Assembly: GCF_947179165.1 (NCBI RefSeq)
Contig: NC_077242.1
Coordinates: forward strand, 36,329,097 to 36,393,096
Direction: 5' to 3'
From: Solanum dulcamara
Lineage: Eukaryota; Streptophyta; Magnoliopsida; Solanales; Solanaceae
DNA length: 64,000 nucleotides
Part shown: positions 39,401-52,300 of the stretch, piece after piece
Numbering within the stretch: the stretch's first letter is position 1
How the letters are laid out: the number at the start of each line of letters is the position of its first letter
Translations under genes and position numbers: made by a program
The notes under the pieces: generated by a model
The model's input: only the letters and a program-made list of their open reading frames with translations
What the model was told of the DNA's origin: nothing
The model's database searches: none

Positions 39401-40173
39401 GCCACCACTTCGTCATAGTCAGGAATTTCTTCCCCATCATAATTCAGCAACACCGCCACTAACGACTCCCCAACATTAGACACTTCTTGCACACTTGCCA
39501 CATCTTTGTCCACAACATCAACCACGAAGATGACATAAAGATCACTAGGTTGTTTCATTGACTTGCAAACATTAAAAGTGACTTCCTTACTATTTACCCA
39601 AAATTTTAGTTCACCACTCTCCTCATCAATCAAAGCTCTTTCAGTAGCCAAGAATGGCCTAACAAGAATAATGGGCACCTCTGCATCAATTTCACTATCA
39701 AGAATAATGAAATATGCTGCAAAGATGAATTTATCAACCTTTACCAATATATCATAGAGAATACCAATGGGACGCTTGATTGATCGATCGGCCATGAGCA
39801 ACTGCATAGTAGTTGGCTTGGGTTCTCCCAACCCAAACTATTTGAAAATGGAATAGGGCATTAGATTTATGCTTACACCTAGATCACAAAGTGCTTTGGC
39901 GAATTGGTATAGTCCTATAGTACATGGAATGGTAATTGCCCCTAGGTCATCTTTCTTCATCACAATATTGCTTGACATAATTACACTACAGCGGTGAGAC
40001 ACTTCAATAGTTTCAAAGTCCATATTATGCTTTTTCATTACTAGCTCTTTCATAAACTTAGCATACCCAGGCATCTCCAATAATGTTTCAATCAATGATA
40101 AGTTAATAAAAAGAGTCTTGAAGATAGAGTGGAACTTTTGGAACTTGATATCGTCATTTTCTTTTTCAAGCAT
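36420..40173 (-). pseudogene. Athila pol remnant: protease, reverse transcriptase, RNase H, integrase
   Basis: The minus-strand translation shows a protease region (LCDLGVSINLMPYSIF, about 39840-39900), a linker, then the start of reverse transcriptase (HPIAIVNG, near 38955). A heavily stopped reverse transcriptase/RNase H region follows (38.9-37.7 kb; remnants such as KTLNVIQKNYIIIEQKLLA). Integrase has [43 protein letters not shown] and [11 protein letters not shown], and the tail includes YGVTHKVSISYH and NGQRLKLYF. The integrase and tail motifs are characteristic of Athila rather than chromoviruses. Many stops and frameshifts show an old, dead copy. Confidence 0.85.
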
Positions 40174-40275
40174 TGAGGGAAAAGAGGTTTCACCTTTGGA
40201 AGTGGTGTTGTAGAAACCACCGGTGGGACAACACCTACATTGGACTTTGGAGATACACCGAAATCAATCTCCGTC

Positions 40276-41800
40276 TATGCATCATTTACTTCATCGGATT
40301 GATCGTTATTGAGCTCTTTGGCTAACTCATCATTTTTAAATACCGAAGTCTTCCCTTTTGCTGAACTTTTTACCTCATTAGTTGGCACTTCTTCACCGAC
40401 AACATTTACACTTCTTGAGAAAATAGCCATGAATTGTGCATTGTCGTTCTTAAGATTAACAACGGTATCACTTGGGAGACCTTCTTTTGGCCTTGGGTTA
40501 AGATGAGAAGAAATCTGACCCATTTGAGCTTCCAATTGCTTAATTGACACCAAATGTGAAGTGAATATTTGGTTTAAAGAGTAGAAATTAGCCTTCATCT
40601 CCTTCAACACATCCAACCCTCCAACCTTGTTCCAGATTGTAGAAAGCACATCTTCGTATGAATGTTTTTAGGATCCGCCTCCATCCTTAGGATATTGATG
40701 AGGTGGAACATATCTATCACAATCACTATGATTTTCCCTCCAAGTATTTCCTATATCACGCCAATCTCTATCTCTCTAACTACTTTCATATTCCTTGGTC
40801 CAACCTTGGTTCCTACCCAGCCTTGGATAGGTCGGTCGAGAACCCCCAGACTGATTTGCTAGAAATTTCACTTCTTCATTATACATAGCATTGAACTTGA
40901 CATCTTTCGGGTTTAATCCAATATTTGCATCCACTGCATTCACCGCTTTGTAATCTCCCCCCGTAACATGTTTGGAGAGAAAATCAAATTGAGTCATCAT
41001 TTTTGCCTTGTTCTTATCCCGTTCATGATTCTTCTCAAGCTGTTCTTTGGTCATTCCAACATGAAAAGGAGACATATAGTTATCCCGAGTGTGCCAAGCA
41101 TGATTTTATCAAGCAATGCAGCAGCAATGGCGAAGGGTTGGCGCATAATGCCACCTCTAATAAGCTGATTTGCTACCCCCTTGTTTACCATATCAAGACT
41201 ACAATAGAAATATTGTATTAACACATTTTTGGGTAGTCCATGAGTCAGGCACTGCAACAACAACTTCTAAAACCTAAGCAAAGTTTCATGAATTGGTTCC
41301 CCATCGACCCTCTTGAAATGTTGAATGTTATCTCTCAATTTCAGAATCTTGGAAGAAGAGAAAAACCTCTTATAAAATGCCTCTGTAAGCTCATCTCATG
41401 ATATGATGAAATCCTTTGGTAGCTCCACTAGCCACTTGGTTGCCTCCCCCATAAGAGAGAAAGGGAACAACCTCAGCCGAATCGACTCCTACAATATGTT
41501 TTTGAAAGTGAAAGGGCTGCAAACATCCATGAAGTTACGGATATGATCATGAGGATCCTCGTGAGATAGGCCTCCAAAGAACCCCTTCATTTGAAGAAAT
41601 TGCAACATAGTATCGGTCACATGAAAGATCGCATTACCCACAGTACGGGGTAACCTTATAGATCCAACACTACCCATTTGTTCAACATTTACATCGTCCA
41701 TGTTTCCAATATCATCATTAATGACTCCAGCATTACTTCCATGAAAAATTATTTCTTCACCTAGCAAAGACAAAAGCAAATAAATGATAGTAAAGTAGTC
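40276..41800 (-). pseudogene. Athila gag remnant
   Basis: The translation includes [20 protein letters not shown] (about 41600), RLRLFPFSLMGEATKWL, FYKRFFSSSKILKLRDNIQH and FDG/VDG-type HETLLRF, followed by CLTHGLPKNVLIQYFYCSLD. This is the retrotransposon gag block with the Trp-Leu core of Athila/Tat gags. A Gln/Asn-rich and charged region follows (40.3-41.0 kb). In-frame stops at about 41490, 41400 and 41265 break it. It lies just downstream of the primer binding site, as expected. Confidence 0.82.
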
Positions 41801-41853
41801 CTACTACCAATAACTAGATCACAAACAACTTCAATAAAAGAAATTTAATCACC

Positions 41854-41873
41854 GTTCCCCAATAATGGCGCCA
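41854..41873 (-). promoter_or_regulatory. Athila primer binding site
   Basis: The minus strand reads TGGCGCCATTATTGGGGAAC directly inside the LTR end. Athila elements carry a closely similar TGGCGCCGTTG.CGGGGAA site. It fixes the inner end of the LTR at about 41877. Confidence 0.8.
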
Positions 41874-41876
41874 TTT

Positions 41877-43440
41877 TTTATAACACCCAAACTATACTTC
41901 TCATGATTCAGAGTGTAGGCGATCCTTAGCAATATAAACCCAACATATGAGGTTGGGGTCGAATCCCATAAGGAATGGTTAGGAATAGAATTTGATCAAG
42001 AATTAAAAGATTTTTCTATATTTTTGTAGTGTAAAAGAAATCAAAGTGTAACATGATTTAAATCTATAGTTTTGAGAGTATCAAATTATAAGCGTTAACT
42101 AGATTCAATACCAACACAAAGAAATGCTAATTTGGTTGTAACAAGGTAGAAAGGACTTCTACGGTAGGTGCGCAGTTAATTATATTATTCGGATGAGGGT
42201 AAATGCACAACTCAATTTTGTTAATTGTCAATAGATAGACAAAGATCAATCAATCATATGAAAAGCATCTCTCGATCACTAGTCATCTATCCATGCTATC
42301 TCTCTCGATCCTACACAAGGGTATTAACACAACTAATCCAATCCTTAGAAAAACCTCCTCTCTCGAGTGAGATTACAATTGATAAATTCAAATCAATGAC
42401 TATTTGTTAATCTAGCCACTTCATATCACCCTCTCGGGATGACATGAAGATCTAACATAGACATATATTTGCAACCATAAATTATAAATAAAACATGTAA
42501 AATTAACAAAACCCATATCAAATTAATGATTCTTGAGCTGAATACAAAAACCCAAAACTTGAAACAACATATTAACTACATAAAATACCTCCTAGAAGTA
42601 TGGGGTTCACCTACACATTGAGAAATTAAAGAGAGTTTTACCAAAGTAAGTATCCTTTATTCAATTTAGTAAGTTAACAACTTCAAATCACAATGCCCAA
42701 AGCCAAAATCTCAAAAAGAAAATCAAAACCCCAAGATAACTCAAAGGTTCTTGTCTCTGATTCTCAGTAGTCAAAAACCGTCCTCATTTTCCTTTGAAAA
42801 ATCTATTTATACGTGTGCAAAAGGTACGCAAAAACTATTAGTTCGGACCACTTCGGTGATGTTAGTCATGCTCGCTGAAGTGGTTGGTGAGTCGTATTTC
42901 TATTCTCTTTCTTGTCTTCTGGTGCATTTCTTCTTCAGTTCATAGTCATCGATTTGGCAACATCGATCTTTATTGTCGACTTGTTCCGTGAGTCTCCCTT
43001 TTCTATTTTTGCATAGTTCTTCAATCGCTTTCTTTTCTTAAAGTTCTGATCTTTTGGGTGAGCTCAGATGAGCTCACCTTACTGATTGACAAGTCGCTAA
43101 GATTCTTTCCTACTCACCTTTCTAATGTCCATATGATGCTTATCTCTCAATGAACTTTAAGCGAGCACGATGCGGGTCACCCATCTTCACTCGGTGAGTT
43201 GCTAAAGGTTCGTTCCATCGCCAAAATGCTTGAGCTGTTAGCATTGAGTTCTAATTTTTTTGGCTATCTTTTGGTGCATTTGGCAACTCGTATACAACTC
43301 TTTGTGAGCCTTAGCTGTCATTTTGCTCAATTTTGTCCTTTTTAGCTCTTTTCTTCAACATTTTTCTCATGCTTGGTACTTAACTCCTTGCATCTGCAAA
43401 TGATCACTTTAGAGTTAGTTTTGGACATAATATATGCATA
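41877..43440 (-). repeat. Athila 5' LTR (outer end approximate)
   Basis: Non-coding sequence upstream (minus) of the primer site. The inner boundary is set by the primer site. The outer boundary is uncertain, because the adjoining sequence is not a clean target site but another fragment. CG-bearing motifs (GCTCGCTGA, TCGGTGAGT, GAGCTCACC) concentrate at 42840-43250. Confidence 0.6.
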
Positions 43441-43449
43441 GAGGACAGT

Positions 43450-43605
43450 AATTCATTGCTTTTTGGGCTATAAATGAGTCAAAATCTCTGACTCATTTGG
43501 AGATAGCAACTGAAGAAGAGGAGGAGGATGAAGAGAAGGCAACAAGTACAGAGGAAGCCCTTTTTGATAGTGATGATTCACCAGGTAACTTTCACACCCA
43601 AGAAT
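43450..43605 (+). pseudogene. Short acidic reading-frame fragment of unknown origin
   Basis: A plus-strand frame open from just after a TAA near 43448 ends at a TAG at about 43603-43605. It encodes an acidic stretch (IATEEEEEDEEKATSTEEA, then LFDSDDSPGNFHTQE). Such tracts occur at the ends of many transposon proteins and nuclear proteins, and I do not recognise this one. It sits between the Athila LTR and the CACTA fragment. Low-complexity coincidence is possible. Confidence 0.25.
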
Positions 43606-43718
43606 AGCTAGTATGAAGACGAAGATGAGAAGGACTGAGAATATTAGTTTGTCTCTTTTTCTTGGTAATGTACAATTCTATACTTGGTTAAAGGTACTAT
43701 ATTTTTAGTCGTTGAAGC

Positions 43719-44596
43719 CTAGGAATAAATGGCAAAATAATGCATTGTTTTGTGTGGAACCTTTTTGCTACCCTTCTTTCCCACACGTTCTTTAAAGTGA
43801 GGCTCTTTACAAAACTTACATTCTGTCAACTCTTTATCAGCCTTGTAATACCACATATATCCATTAACACAACAATCAATCTTTCGGCTAGTTAAACCAA
43901 GCTCCGACACTAACTGTTTTACCCGATAGAAATCAAGAGGTATCTTATTATTTGGATAACTTGTATCCTTCATTAATTATGCCATTACATTATAAAAACC
44001 TTGGGACATATTGTATTCAGATTTAATACTCATCATTCTAACAACTATAGACAATTCTGAAAGCTTACATCTGGGCCATAAGGGTTCTTGAGCTGAATTC
44101 AAAATTTCATAAAATCTGATAGCACTCATATTTGGAGACTCTTCTAAAGTAGGCTAAACATGATGATTCTGTACCCACAGCATCATAAACCATCCCTTGA
44201 TATCTATTTACGTGTTCAGTGTCTTTTTCTAGAATGTTACCTTTACTGCTTGAAGGCATGTCAAAGCTAGACCCTTGATGATTACTTGAAGCACTTGAAC
44301 GAACATGTTCAGTCAAATTAATTGAAGGAGATTTCTCTCCATGTGAAGTCCAATACCAATATCTTGGTGTGGAGCTTTTTTTTGAAAACATGCACATTAA
44401 CTACATCAGGTATCAAATATTTCATGTTTTTACAAATTTTACAAGGACATCTTATGACTTTCTATGCAAAGTATTTCGGTTGACTACAACAAAATTTAAT
44501 GAAATCTTTCATGCCCTTTATAAATTCATCTGTATATGCCACTCGACCAGGAAAAAGTCTATCTACTATCCATTTTCGATGCTCGGAAATATTCAT
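43719..44596 (-). pseudogene. CACTA (En/Spm) TNP2-type transposase, N-terminal remnant
   Basis: From an ATG at 44594-44596 the minus strand gives the transposase-associated domain (MNISEHRKWIVDRLFPGRV, IRCPCKICKNMKYLIPD, YWYWTSHGE). Then comes a linker, a FYEILNSAQEPLWPRCK block, and the start of TNP2 (KIDCCVNGYMWYYK, ECKFCKEPHFKERV, KKVPHKTMHYF). The transposase catalyses cut-and-paste of CACTA elements. The catalytic DDE core should follow beyond 43719 but is missing, so the gene is truncated. Stops occur near 44480, 43975 and 43980. Domain order fits the En/Spm family well. Confidence 0.85.
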
Positions 44597-45923
44597 TTTC
44601 TATAACAAAAGGTAACATATATATTTATATTTAAACATAACATTATAGAACTTAGACACTCCATAATTTCCTATTTAATCAAAAATTCCCTCTTTCAGTA
44701 ACAAATATACTTGGAGTGATTTCCCATTTAATCAAAATACACCCATTGCTTCAACTAAAAAATTTAAGAAGAAGAGGTGAATTTTGTATCAAAATATCAC
44801 AAAGCTATTCCAACAACCCATTTTCGACCTATAAGTTTTGATAGTTTACAAGTATTTGCTATGAAAACATCAGAATCCAACAATGGTTAAATATTTAGTA
44901 AAGAAAACATGAACCATTAGAGAAGAGAAAAGACCGATTGAATGTAAGATTAAAGAATCAAAATCAAATATTTATAATAAATATCAAATATTATATAGTT
45001 TGGAGATTAACCTCTGATTTTGGATAAATTTGAAAGCAAATTGAACTTTGATTTTTTGTCTTCTTGTTTGTTTGCTTAGAGAAATGAGAGAAACATCGCT
45101 CAAAAAAAATACGGAGGATTTGGATGAAGGTGGAGAGTCTTGGAGTGCTATTGGAGGAAATAAGCTGTCAATGGGGAGAACTTTAGAAGGGAGTGAATTT
45201 TCAGATTTTTAATTATTTTTATTTAGTATTTATTTTTTTATTTATATATTTTTTTCATACAATTTTCCATATATAAATGTACTTGAAAGTTTAGAGCACA
45301 AGAATATAAGGGATCGTTTAATTGGGATCAAGTTTTTCTGGGAATAGCTATTTGGGATAAGTTATCACACCATGTAAATATTTTGAGACTACCTAATACC
45401 TTCAATCAAATGCAAAATAAAATATTTTTTTATTTTATCCTGACATTATTATATTTTATAACTCACACCATACGATTTCTATGTGTACATTGAAATTGAA
45501 TAGTATTATTCAGTATCTGATGCCTTACAATTGTATTGAAATTAACCAATAGAAAAGCTCTATTTGGCCAATGAATTTCCACCTCCTTAATTTCTTGGTG
45601 ATACCATTCCTCGATCTCAATAACGAGTCAAGGTTGATTCATCTCAAATACATTTAAAAATGTCCATATCAACAAACTAATTTCTTTGAGCATCTTTTGA
45701 TGATCCCACGTGTTCACCAATTTAATACTTTATTTTATTTAATTTTATGTTTATTTAATCTTTGATTCTACCATTTTCCTATTCAAATAACATTTACTTA
45801 TGTTATTAGTGTCCTTTTACATAATTTGTTAATTTTTAAATCTGTAATAATTAGTTATCTCATTAATATTTTTAATTGAACAAAATAATTATTCCAAATA
45901 TTATAATTTTAAAGGTATGTTTG
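44597..45923 (-). other. CACTA 5' non-coding region up to the chromovirus insertion
   Basis: AT-rich sequence without a supportable ORF lies upstream (minus) of the transposase ATG. It is interrupted at 45924 by the chromovirus and continues at 57825. A segment near 45308 (AAGGGATCGTTTAATTGGGATCAAG) resembles the start of a common solanaceous MITE, but the other end was not found. Confidence 0.45.
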
Positions 45924-48900
45924 TGTCATGACCTGATTTCTCAGATCATGATAGTGCCTATTATGATCCTCCAGTAGGCAAGCCAACCTATATCGCGAAA
46001 CTGTGAGGTATGGGATGTCCGAGTAGAAGATCAACAATACAACTATACCCATAATGAAATAATAACAAGAACATAACTGAACGGCAGAAGCTAAAAAAAA
46101 ATATAGAACTAAAAAACTCCCTCCCAGAACCTGAAAGTTACATATACAGAGCTACTACCAAAAAGAGTGCAAGTCCCAAAGGTGGAGCACAGAAGCAAGG
46201 ATGTCTCAAAAAAGCAAAAGATAGGCAAAATATATGTACAAAGGGAGACGGGTAACTCCAGAACGCTATGTGCTCACCCTCTCCTCTGATCAAGACAACA
46301 ACTAGCTCGAATCAACGCCGGTAGATAGTACTAGAACCTGCATCACAAAAACAGATGCAGAGTGTAGTCTGAGTACCAAAACAACAGGTAACTAGTGGGC
46401 ATCATAGGCCGACTGAGCAAGATAAGCAAAAGTAAACTGAAATGCTAGAAAGTAAATACCACCAAAGACAGGGCAAGAAGTAGATGTAGGTATGTACATG
46501 AGGGTACTCAACACACAAACAGACAGAACTAGCTAAATCCGTCGGACTTCAATAAATCAGATGAGTACGCTTATGTACAAGCCTAAGGGTAATAACTTGA
46601 ACGGACCCCCATAAGACCGATAGGAGCAAAGATAGTGTAAGTAAAAAGAGCGGATCCGATAATGTTCCAACAATGCCACCAATTTCTCGAACTTGAACCG
46701 AACCATCCCGAAGGCCTAAAAACTTAGCCCAAAGCTTATAGTAGATAAGGACCTGAACCGAACTAAGATTTGAAAGAAACCATGAACTTGAGGGTAATAG
46801 ATAATCATGGATTTGAACCATGTGTAAGCTTGACCACAGACTTGAACCGGGTAACAGTATATAAGAAGTTGAACCAAAGTTAGTAAGGAATGACAGACTT
46901 GAACTGAGGCTGTATAAAGGCAGTAGGCTCGAACCACGACTAAGTAAAGAGAGATGCACTTGAACTGAGGCAATAATAAAGGCAGTGGGATCGAGCCACG
47001 GCTAAATGAGGAGTGACGGACTTGAACGGAGGCTACAATAATAAGGCAGCGGCTTAAATCCTGCCCGACAGAGTGAAATGGGGACTTGAACCACGAACAA
47101 AGGCGAGTTAGACTGAATTGGGATCAACGGCGAATCGAGTGTCACGGGGAGTACCCCCAAACCAAGCGCCATCAATGAATCACTCCAGCATAAACCACAT
47201 CCAACCAGGATTGTCGAAAAGACTTTCAAGATCAAGAACCAAGCTATACAGCACCGATAGAAGAATAGGGCTTTATGAATGTAAGATCCCACAACTATGT
47301 TGCTGCTTAGCTAAAGCTCAGACTATCAAACTCAAGTTTGATATATCATTCTATACAGAGCTAAGCTGTTAGAATGATGTCAGAGAAATTATGGCCCAAC
47401 GACACCAAAATCGCGCAAGTCTAAGGTAACACTAGTCTAAGCCTAGACTAAGGCCAAACATGTTTCAAACTATATAACCAAAGGTACATCACATACCACA
47501 AGATATGGATGATCAACAATAATTGGAGACATGCTTTAACAGTTCGACAATACCCCAAAAATAACACCTAGGGCATAAAATCTACGAATTTAGCATGCTC
47601 GATACCTAAAATCCTCCAAACTCATACAATTAAGTATACAAATGCCTAAACATGCTCTGTCTAAAAAAGAGAAAACTGTAGCCTACCTGTAGGTCGACCG
47701 CGCACTCCAAATCATGGAATATGATCTTTCCCTATCTGAATAGCCTCGAAATGCTTCCACACTATCAAAAATAGAATCACAACGTCGTTACGATCGTTTA
47801 GACACTAAATTCACAATTTTCAGAGACGAACTAATTTTAGGGTCCAAAATGAGAAATGTGGGACCCGCATCTGGAATTTTGGAATAGAACCCAAAAGTAG
47901 ATCCTAGAGGCTACCCTAAGCTGGTGTTCCAAAAAGAAACACACTTCATGCACTAGAATTAGCTACAACCGTACATGGATCAAACGTCCCATATTTTAAG
48001 GTAAAGGAAACAACTATGACTGCACCTATAAGCACTGATTTATCAAAAAACAAAGCTCCCCTGACCCAAACCAAGCATACTATGATGTTCCTCGCAGAGA
48101 AACCCACAAATTAGCCTCAGGAATCATTGAAAACAGACTCAAATCAGCCAAGCACAAACTTCCAAAAATTCACTAAAAGAACACTCTGAAAATGGACCAT
48201 ACAACAGCTAAAACATCGAATTTACCTCCAACGAAGCTTTTGATGCACTCCCTAAGATCACCAACACATTCCCCTCAAAATTCCATTGAATTTGGCCCTT
48301 TAATTTGCCAACTTTGAGCTCCAACCAAGAGAGATATAAGAAAATGAACTTCAAGGTTCAAAGTTGATTGTATCTGTTCTTTTAAATAAAGACCAGATGG
48401 AATTGTTCATTGTAATTGCGGAAAGGGGAATCGCAATTGCGACCTACTAGGAGAAATACCCTCTTGATCGCGGAGGTTTGACCTCGCAATCGTGATGACC
48501 TGAGTGTGGTTAATGCATGTCACTCCTCTTCACGATCACAAGAGGGGGGACCATGCGATCGCAATGGGCAAAGGACCAGACCCTCACTATCGCAGCCAAG
48601 GTCCTCATGAACACGAAGGCCATGGTGGTCTACATCAGCATCAACTGGTTTTCACCAAGTTCAAATATTCTAATGAGGTGCTCGGAAATTATTCAGAATC
48701 CCATGCATGCATTTGAGATACGCTACCCCACTAGATTCGATATTTTAGACTCGATGGCACTGTCAAAATTTCCATAAGAGGTCGTTATGATTGAAAGTGG
48801 GTCCTACACTCAAGTTCCATTTTGAGATAAATTCCACAATGGCCCTCGAGAGTAGACTAGAAGCCTCGGGAAGTGAACGAAGAATCGTTCTAGACCAAAC

Positions 48901-49318
48901 TCAACATTCTGGAGCTAATCGCGTATTTAGAATTTTTATCCAAGTGCGTTTTCCAAGAATGTTGACCAAAGTCAACCATGGGCCAAATTTCAAAGACAAA
49001 AGCGCCAAATAGCCCCAAACTCATATCGATTTACTCGATACTCATGCTGACCATGTTACTAGCCTAATTTTGCCATTTCGAAGCTGATGAAACCTTTAGA
49101 ATTCCATTCTGAGGTTGTTTTCATGAATTTATGACCGAAGTCAAATTTTTAAGTTATAAAAGCTCCAAAATATGCAAATGGCCCTAAAACCCAATCGAAC
49201 GACCAAGCGACTGAACAATCAGTGCCAATATGTCATCAATTACTTGGGGTCTCTATAGGAATACTCTAAATGATGGAACAAATGCTTTAATTCAAAAATG
49301 ACATGGAGGGTCATTGCA
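45924..49318 (-). repeat. Chromovirus 3' LTR (left copy)
   Basis: On the minus strand it starts TGCAATGACCC and ends GGTCATGACA. At 48417-48600 it holds a cluster of TCGC/GCGA/GATCGC motifs, followed (minus direction) by an AT-rich TATA-like motif within an inverted repeat at about 48370-48398. It lacks the SINE found in the right copy. Confidence 0.9.
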
Positions 49319-49379
49319 ACATCCACTACTAAAAGAACTTTCATCCATGAAAGTAAGAGTCAAGAAGTACTTGAAGGCT

Positions 49380-52300
49380 CGAATAAGCCGAAGAACTATG
49401 CCCACATCTCATGTTCGATCTCCCAAGTAGCCTCCTCAACTAGATGATTCCTCCAAAGACTTTAACCACATGAATGGCTCTAGATCGCAAATGCCTGATA
49501 TCTCTAGCCAAAATAGCGACTAGCTCCTCAATATAGCTCAAACGATCATCCAAGTCAACCACATCATACTGAAGCACATGGGACTTATCTGGAACATACC
49601 GGTATAATATCAAAACATGAAAAACCAGATGAATAGCTGAAAAAGCCGAAGACAAAGCTATCTCATATGTAATATTACCAACTATCCTCAATATATCGAA
49701 AGGGCCAATATACCTGGGGATAAGCTTTCCCCGCCTCCAAAATTTCATCATGCCCTTCATGGGTGATATACGGAGGAACACCCTATCACCGATGACAAAT
49801 CTCAACGGTCGCCACCTATGATCCGCATAACTCTAGTGTCTACTCTGAGCTATCCTGAACCTATCCTGAATCACCCTCATATGATCTAAGGCGTACTGCA
49901 TCAAGTCTGTACCACGCAACCTGGGCTCCATAGACTCAAATCAACCCACTAGAGAGCGACAACGCCTACTATATAAGGCCTCGAATAGGGCCATATGAAT
50001 ACTAGAGTGGTAGCTATTATTATATGCAAAATCTGCCAAGGGAAAGAAAAATGATCCCACAGACCTCCAAAATCCATAACACAAGCCCGCAATATATCCT
50101 CGAGAACCTAAATAGTATGCTCCGATTGGCCAACAGTCCACAGGTGGAAAGTTGAGCTAAGCTTAACATGGGTACCCAACTCCTATTGAAAAGTCCTCCA
50201 AAATCTAGATGTGAACCATGAGCCTCGGTCTAAGATAACTAAAATAGGCACACCATGAAGGCGAACCACCTCCTGAATGTAGATACGGGCCAACTTCTCA
50301 GCACTATAAGAAGTATGAATGGAGAGGAAATATGCTGACTTGGTTAATCGATCCATAATGACCCAAATACTATAAAGACCACGAGAAGTACGAGGCAACC
50401 CATAATGAAATCCATGGTGATCCGCTCCTACTTCCACTCGGGAATAGGTAATCTTTGAAGCTCACCACCAAGACTCAAATGCTTGACCTTAACCTGCTAA
50501 TAACTCAAGCAACGTGACACATAACCTGCAGTATCTTTCCTCATGCTGCTCCACCAGTAATGCTGCCTAAAGTCACGATACATCTTAGTAGTACTAGGAT
50601 GGATAAAATATCTGGAATCATGGGCCTCAATAAGGATCAACTAAATCAAACCCCCAAATTTCAGAACACAAAGACAACCACCAAACCTCAAAACCCTATC
50701 TGAATCTAAAGTAGCTAGGCCAGTGTCATCTCCTAAAACCCAATCTCGAAGTGCAACTAATTCTGCATCCTCAAATTGGTGGCTGCAAATTTAATCCAAT
50801 CGAGATAATTGAGCTCCTTCATAAGCTAATACATACTGAGAATCAGAGATATTAAGTTGAATCATCCGGTTAGGAAATGACTAGATGTCTAAAGCTATTG
50901 GTTCATCTATAATAGAAAGGAAGGCTAGACTACTTGTACTCACCACCTTCCGACTCATGGCGTCTGCTACTATATTTGCCTTGCCTGAAAGGTTGAGAAT
51001 AGAGAGGTCGTAGTCCTTTAGGAGCTCAATCCAGTGGTGCTGCCTCAAATTAAGATCCCTCTGGTTCATAATATACTGAAGGTTATGTGATCAGTATAAA
51101 TCTCGCATCAAACTCCATCTAGGTAGTGCCTCCAAATCATAAGTACAAAAACTACCACCGTCAACTCCAAGTAATGAGTAGGGTAATTGCACTCATACAA
51201 CTTAAGCTACCTCGATGCATAAGAAATAACCTGTCCTTATTGCATCTGCACACAACCCAAACCAACGCCTGATGCATCACAATAAATGGTGAATCCCTCG
51301 CCTTCAACTGGAAGAGTTAATATAGGAGAGGTGGTAACCAACTCCTTAAGACTCTGAAAGCTCCTCTCACACTCTTTTGACCATACAAACAGAATATCCT
51401 GGTGAGTAACCGAGTCAGAGGTGCCACTATAGTAGAGAACCTCTCGATAAAATGCCTGTACTACCTTGCCAATCTGATGAAGCTACAAATCTCAACCATA
51501 GAGGTGGGCCTGGCCCAATCACGAATAACCTCAATCTTCGCCGGATTTACCAATGCCATCCTTAGACACCACATTCCCTAAGAATGTTATGGACTCTAGC
51601 AAAAACTAGCACTTTGAGAACTTGGCATAAGGCCGCTAATCTATCAAAGTCTGGAGCACTACTCTCAAATGTTGATCATGCTTATCCTGGTTCCGCCTGT
51701 ATACCAGAATGTCATTGATGAAGACTATGATAAATGAGTCCAAGTACGACCTAAACACCTAATTCATCAAGTTGATGAATGCGAAAGGGGCGCTAGTTAA
51801 CCCAAAAGACATCACTAGGAGCTCGTAGTTGCCGTAATGAGTCATAAATATGGTCGTAAACGGATCTCAAATCAAACTTAGAAAATACCATGGCACAATA
51901 AAACTGGTCAAATAGATCATCAATTCTAGGCATGAGGTAATAATTCTTCAACATCACCTTGTTCAACTATTTGTAATCAATACTCATTTGTATAGTACTG
52001 TTCTTCTTCTTAACGAAGAGGATTAGGGCACCCCAAGGCGATATACTAGGACAAATAAATCCCTTATCCAAGAGATCATGATATTGAATAGTGAGCTCCT
52101 TGAGCTCTGCGGGGGCCATTTGATATGGTGGGATGGAAATAGGATGAGTACCCGGATCGACATCAATGGTGAAGTCAATATCGCAATTAGGGAGAAGGCT
52201 AGGTAGATCGGTAGGAAACACATCTGCAAACTCTCAGATTATAGATACTAAATCAACTGTGGGGCCCTCCCTACTCACATCTTTAACACAGGACAAGTAT

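Larger units (their letters stand above)
29640..43440 (-). mobile_element. Athila-like Ty3/gypsy element, decayed, with a nested solo LTR
   Basis: On the minus strand the order is LTR (about 41880-43440), a primer site TGGCGCCATTATTGGGG (41854-41873, the Athila-type site usually assigned to tRNA-Asp), gag, protease, reverse transcriptase, RNase H, integrase, a long non-coding stretch, and an accessory ORF downstream of pol. This is the Athila architecture. A recognisable 3' LTR is missing beyond 29640. A 2.36-kb solo LTR interrupts the accessory ORF. Outer limits are approximate. Confidence 0.82.

Noticed and set aside
45308..45480. Possible solanaceous MITE starting near GGGATCGTTTAATTGGGATC
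   Set aside because: The first bases look familiar, but I found no matching inverted end or target duplication.
49327..49340. CACTACTAAAAGAAC as a CACTA terminus
   Set aside because: It is the reverse of the region just before the chromovirus 3' LTR, beside its polypurine tract, and has no partner end.
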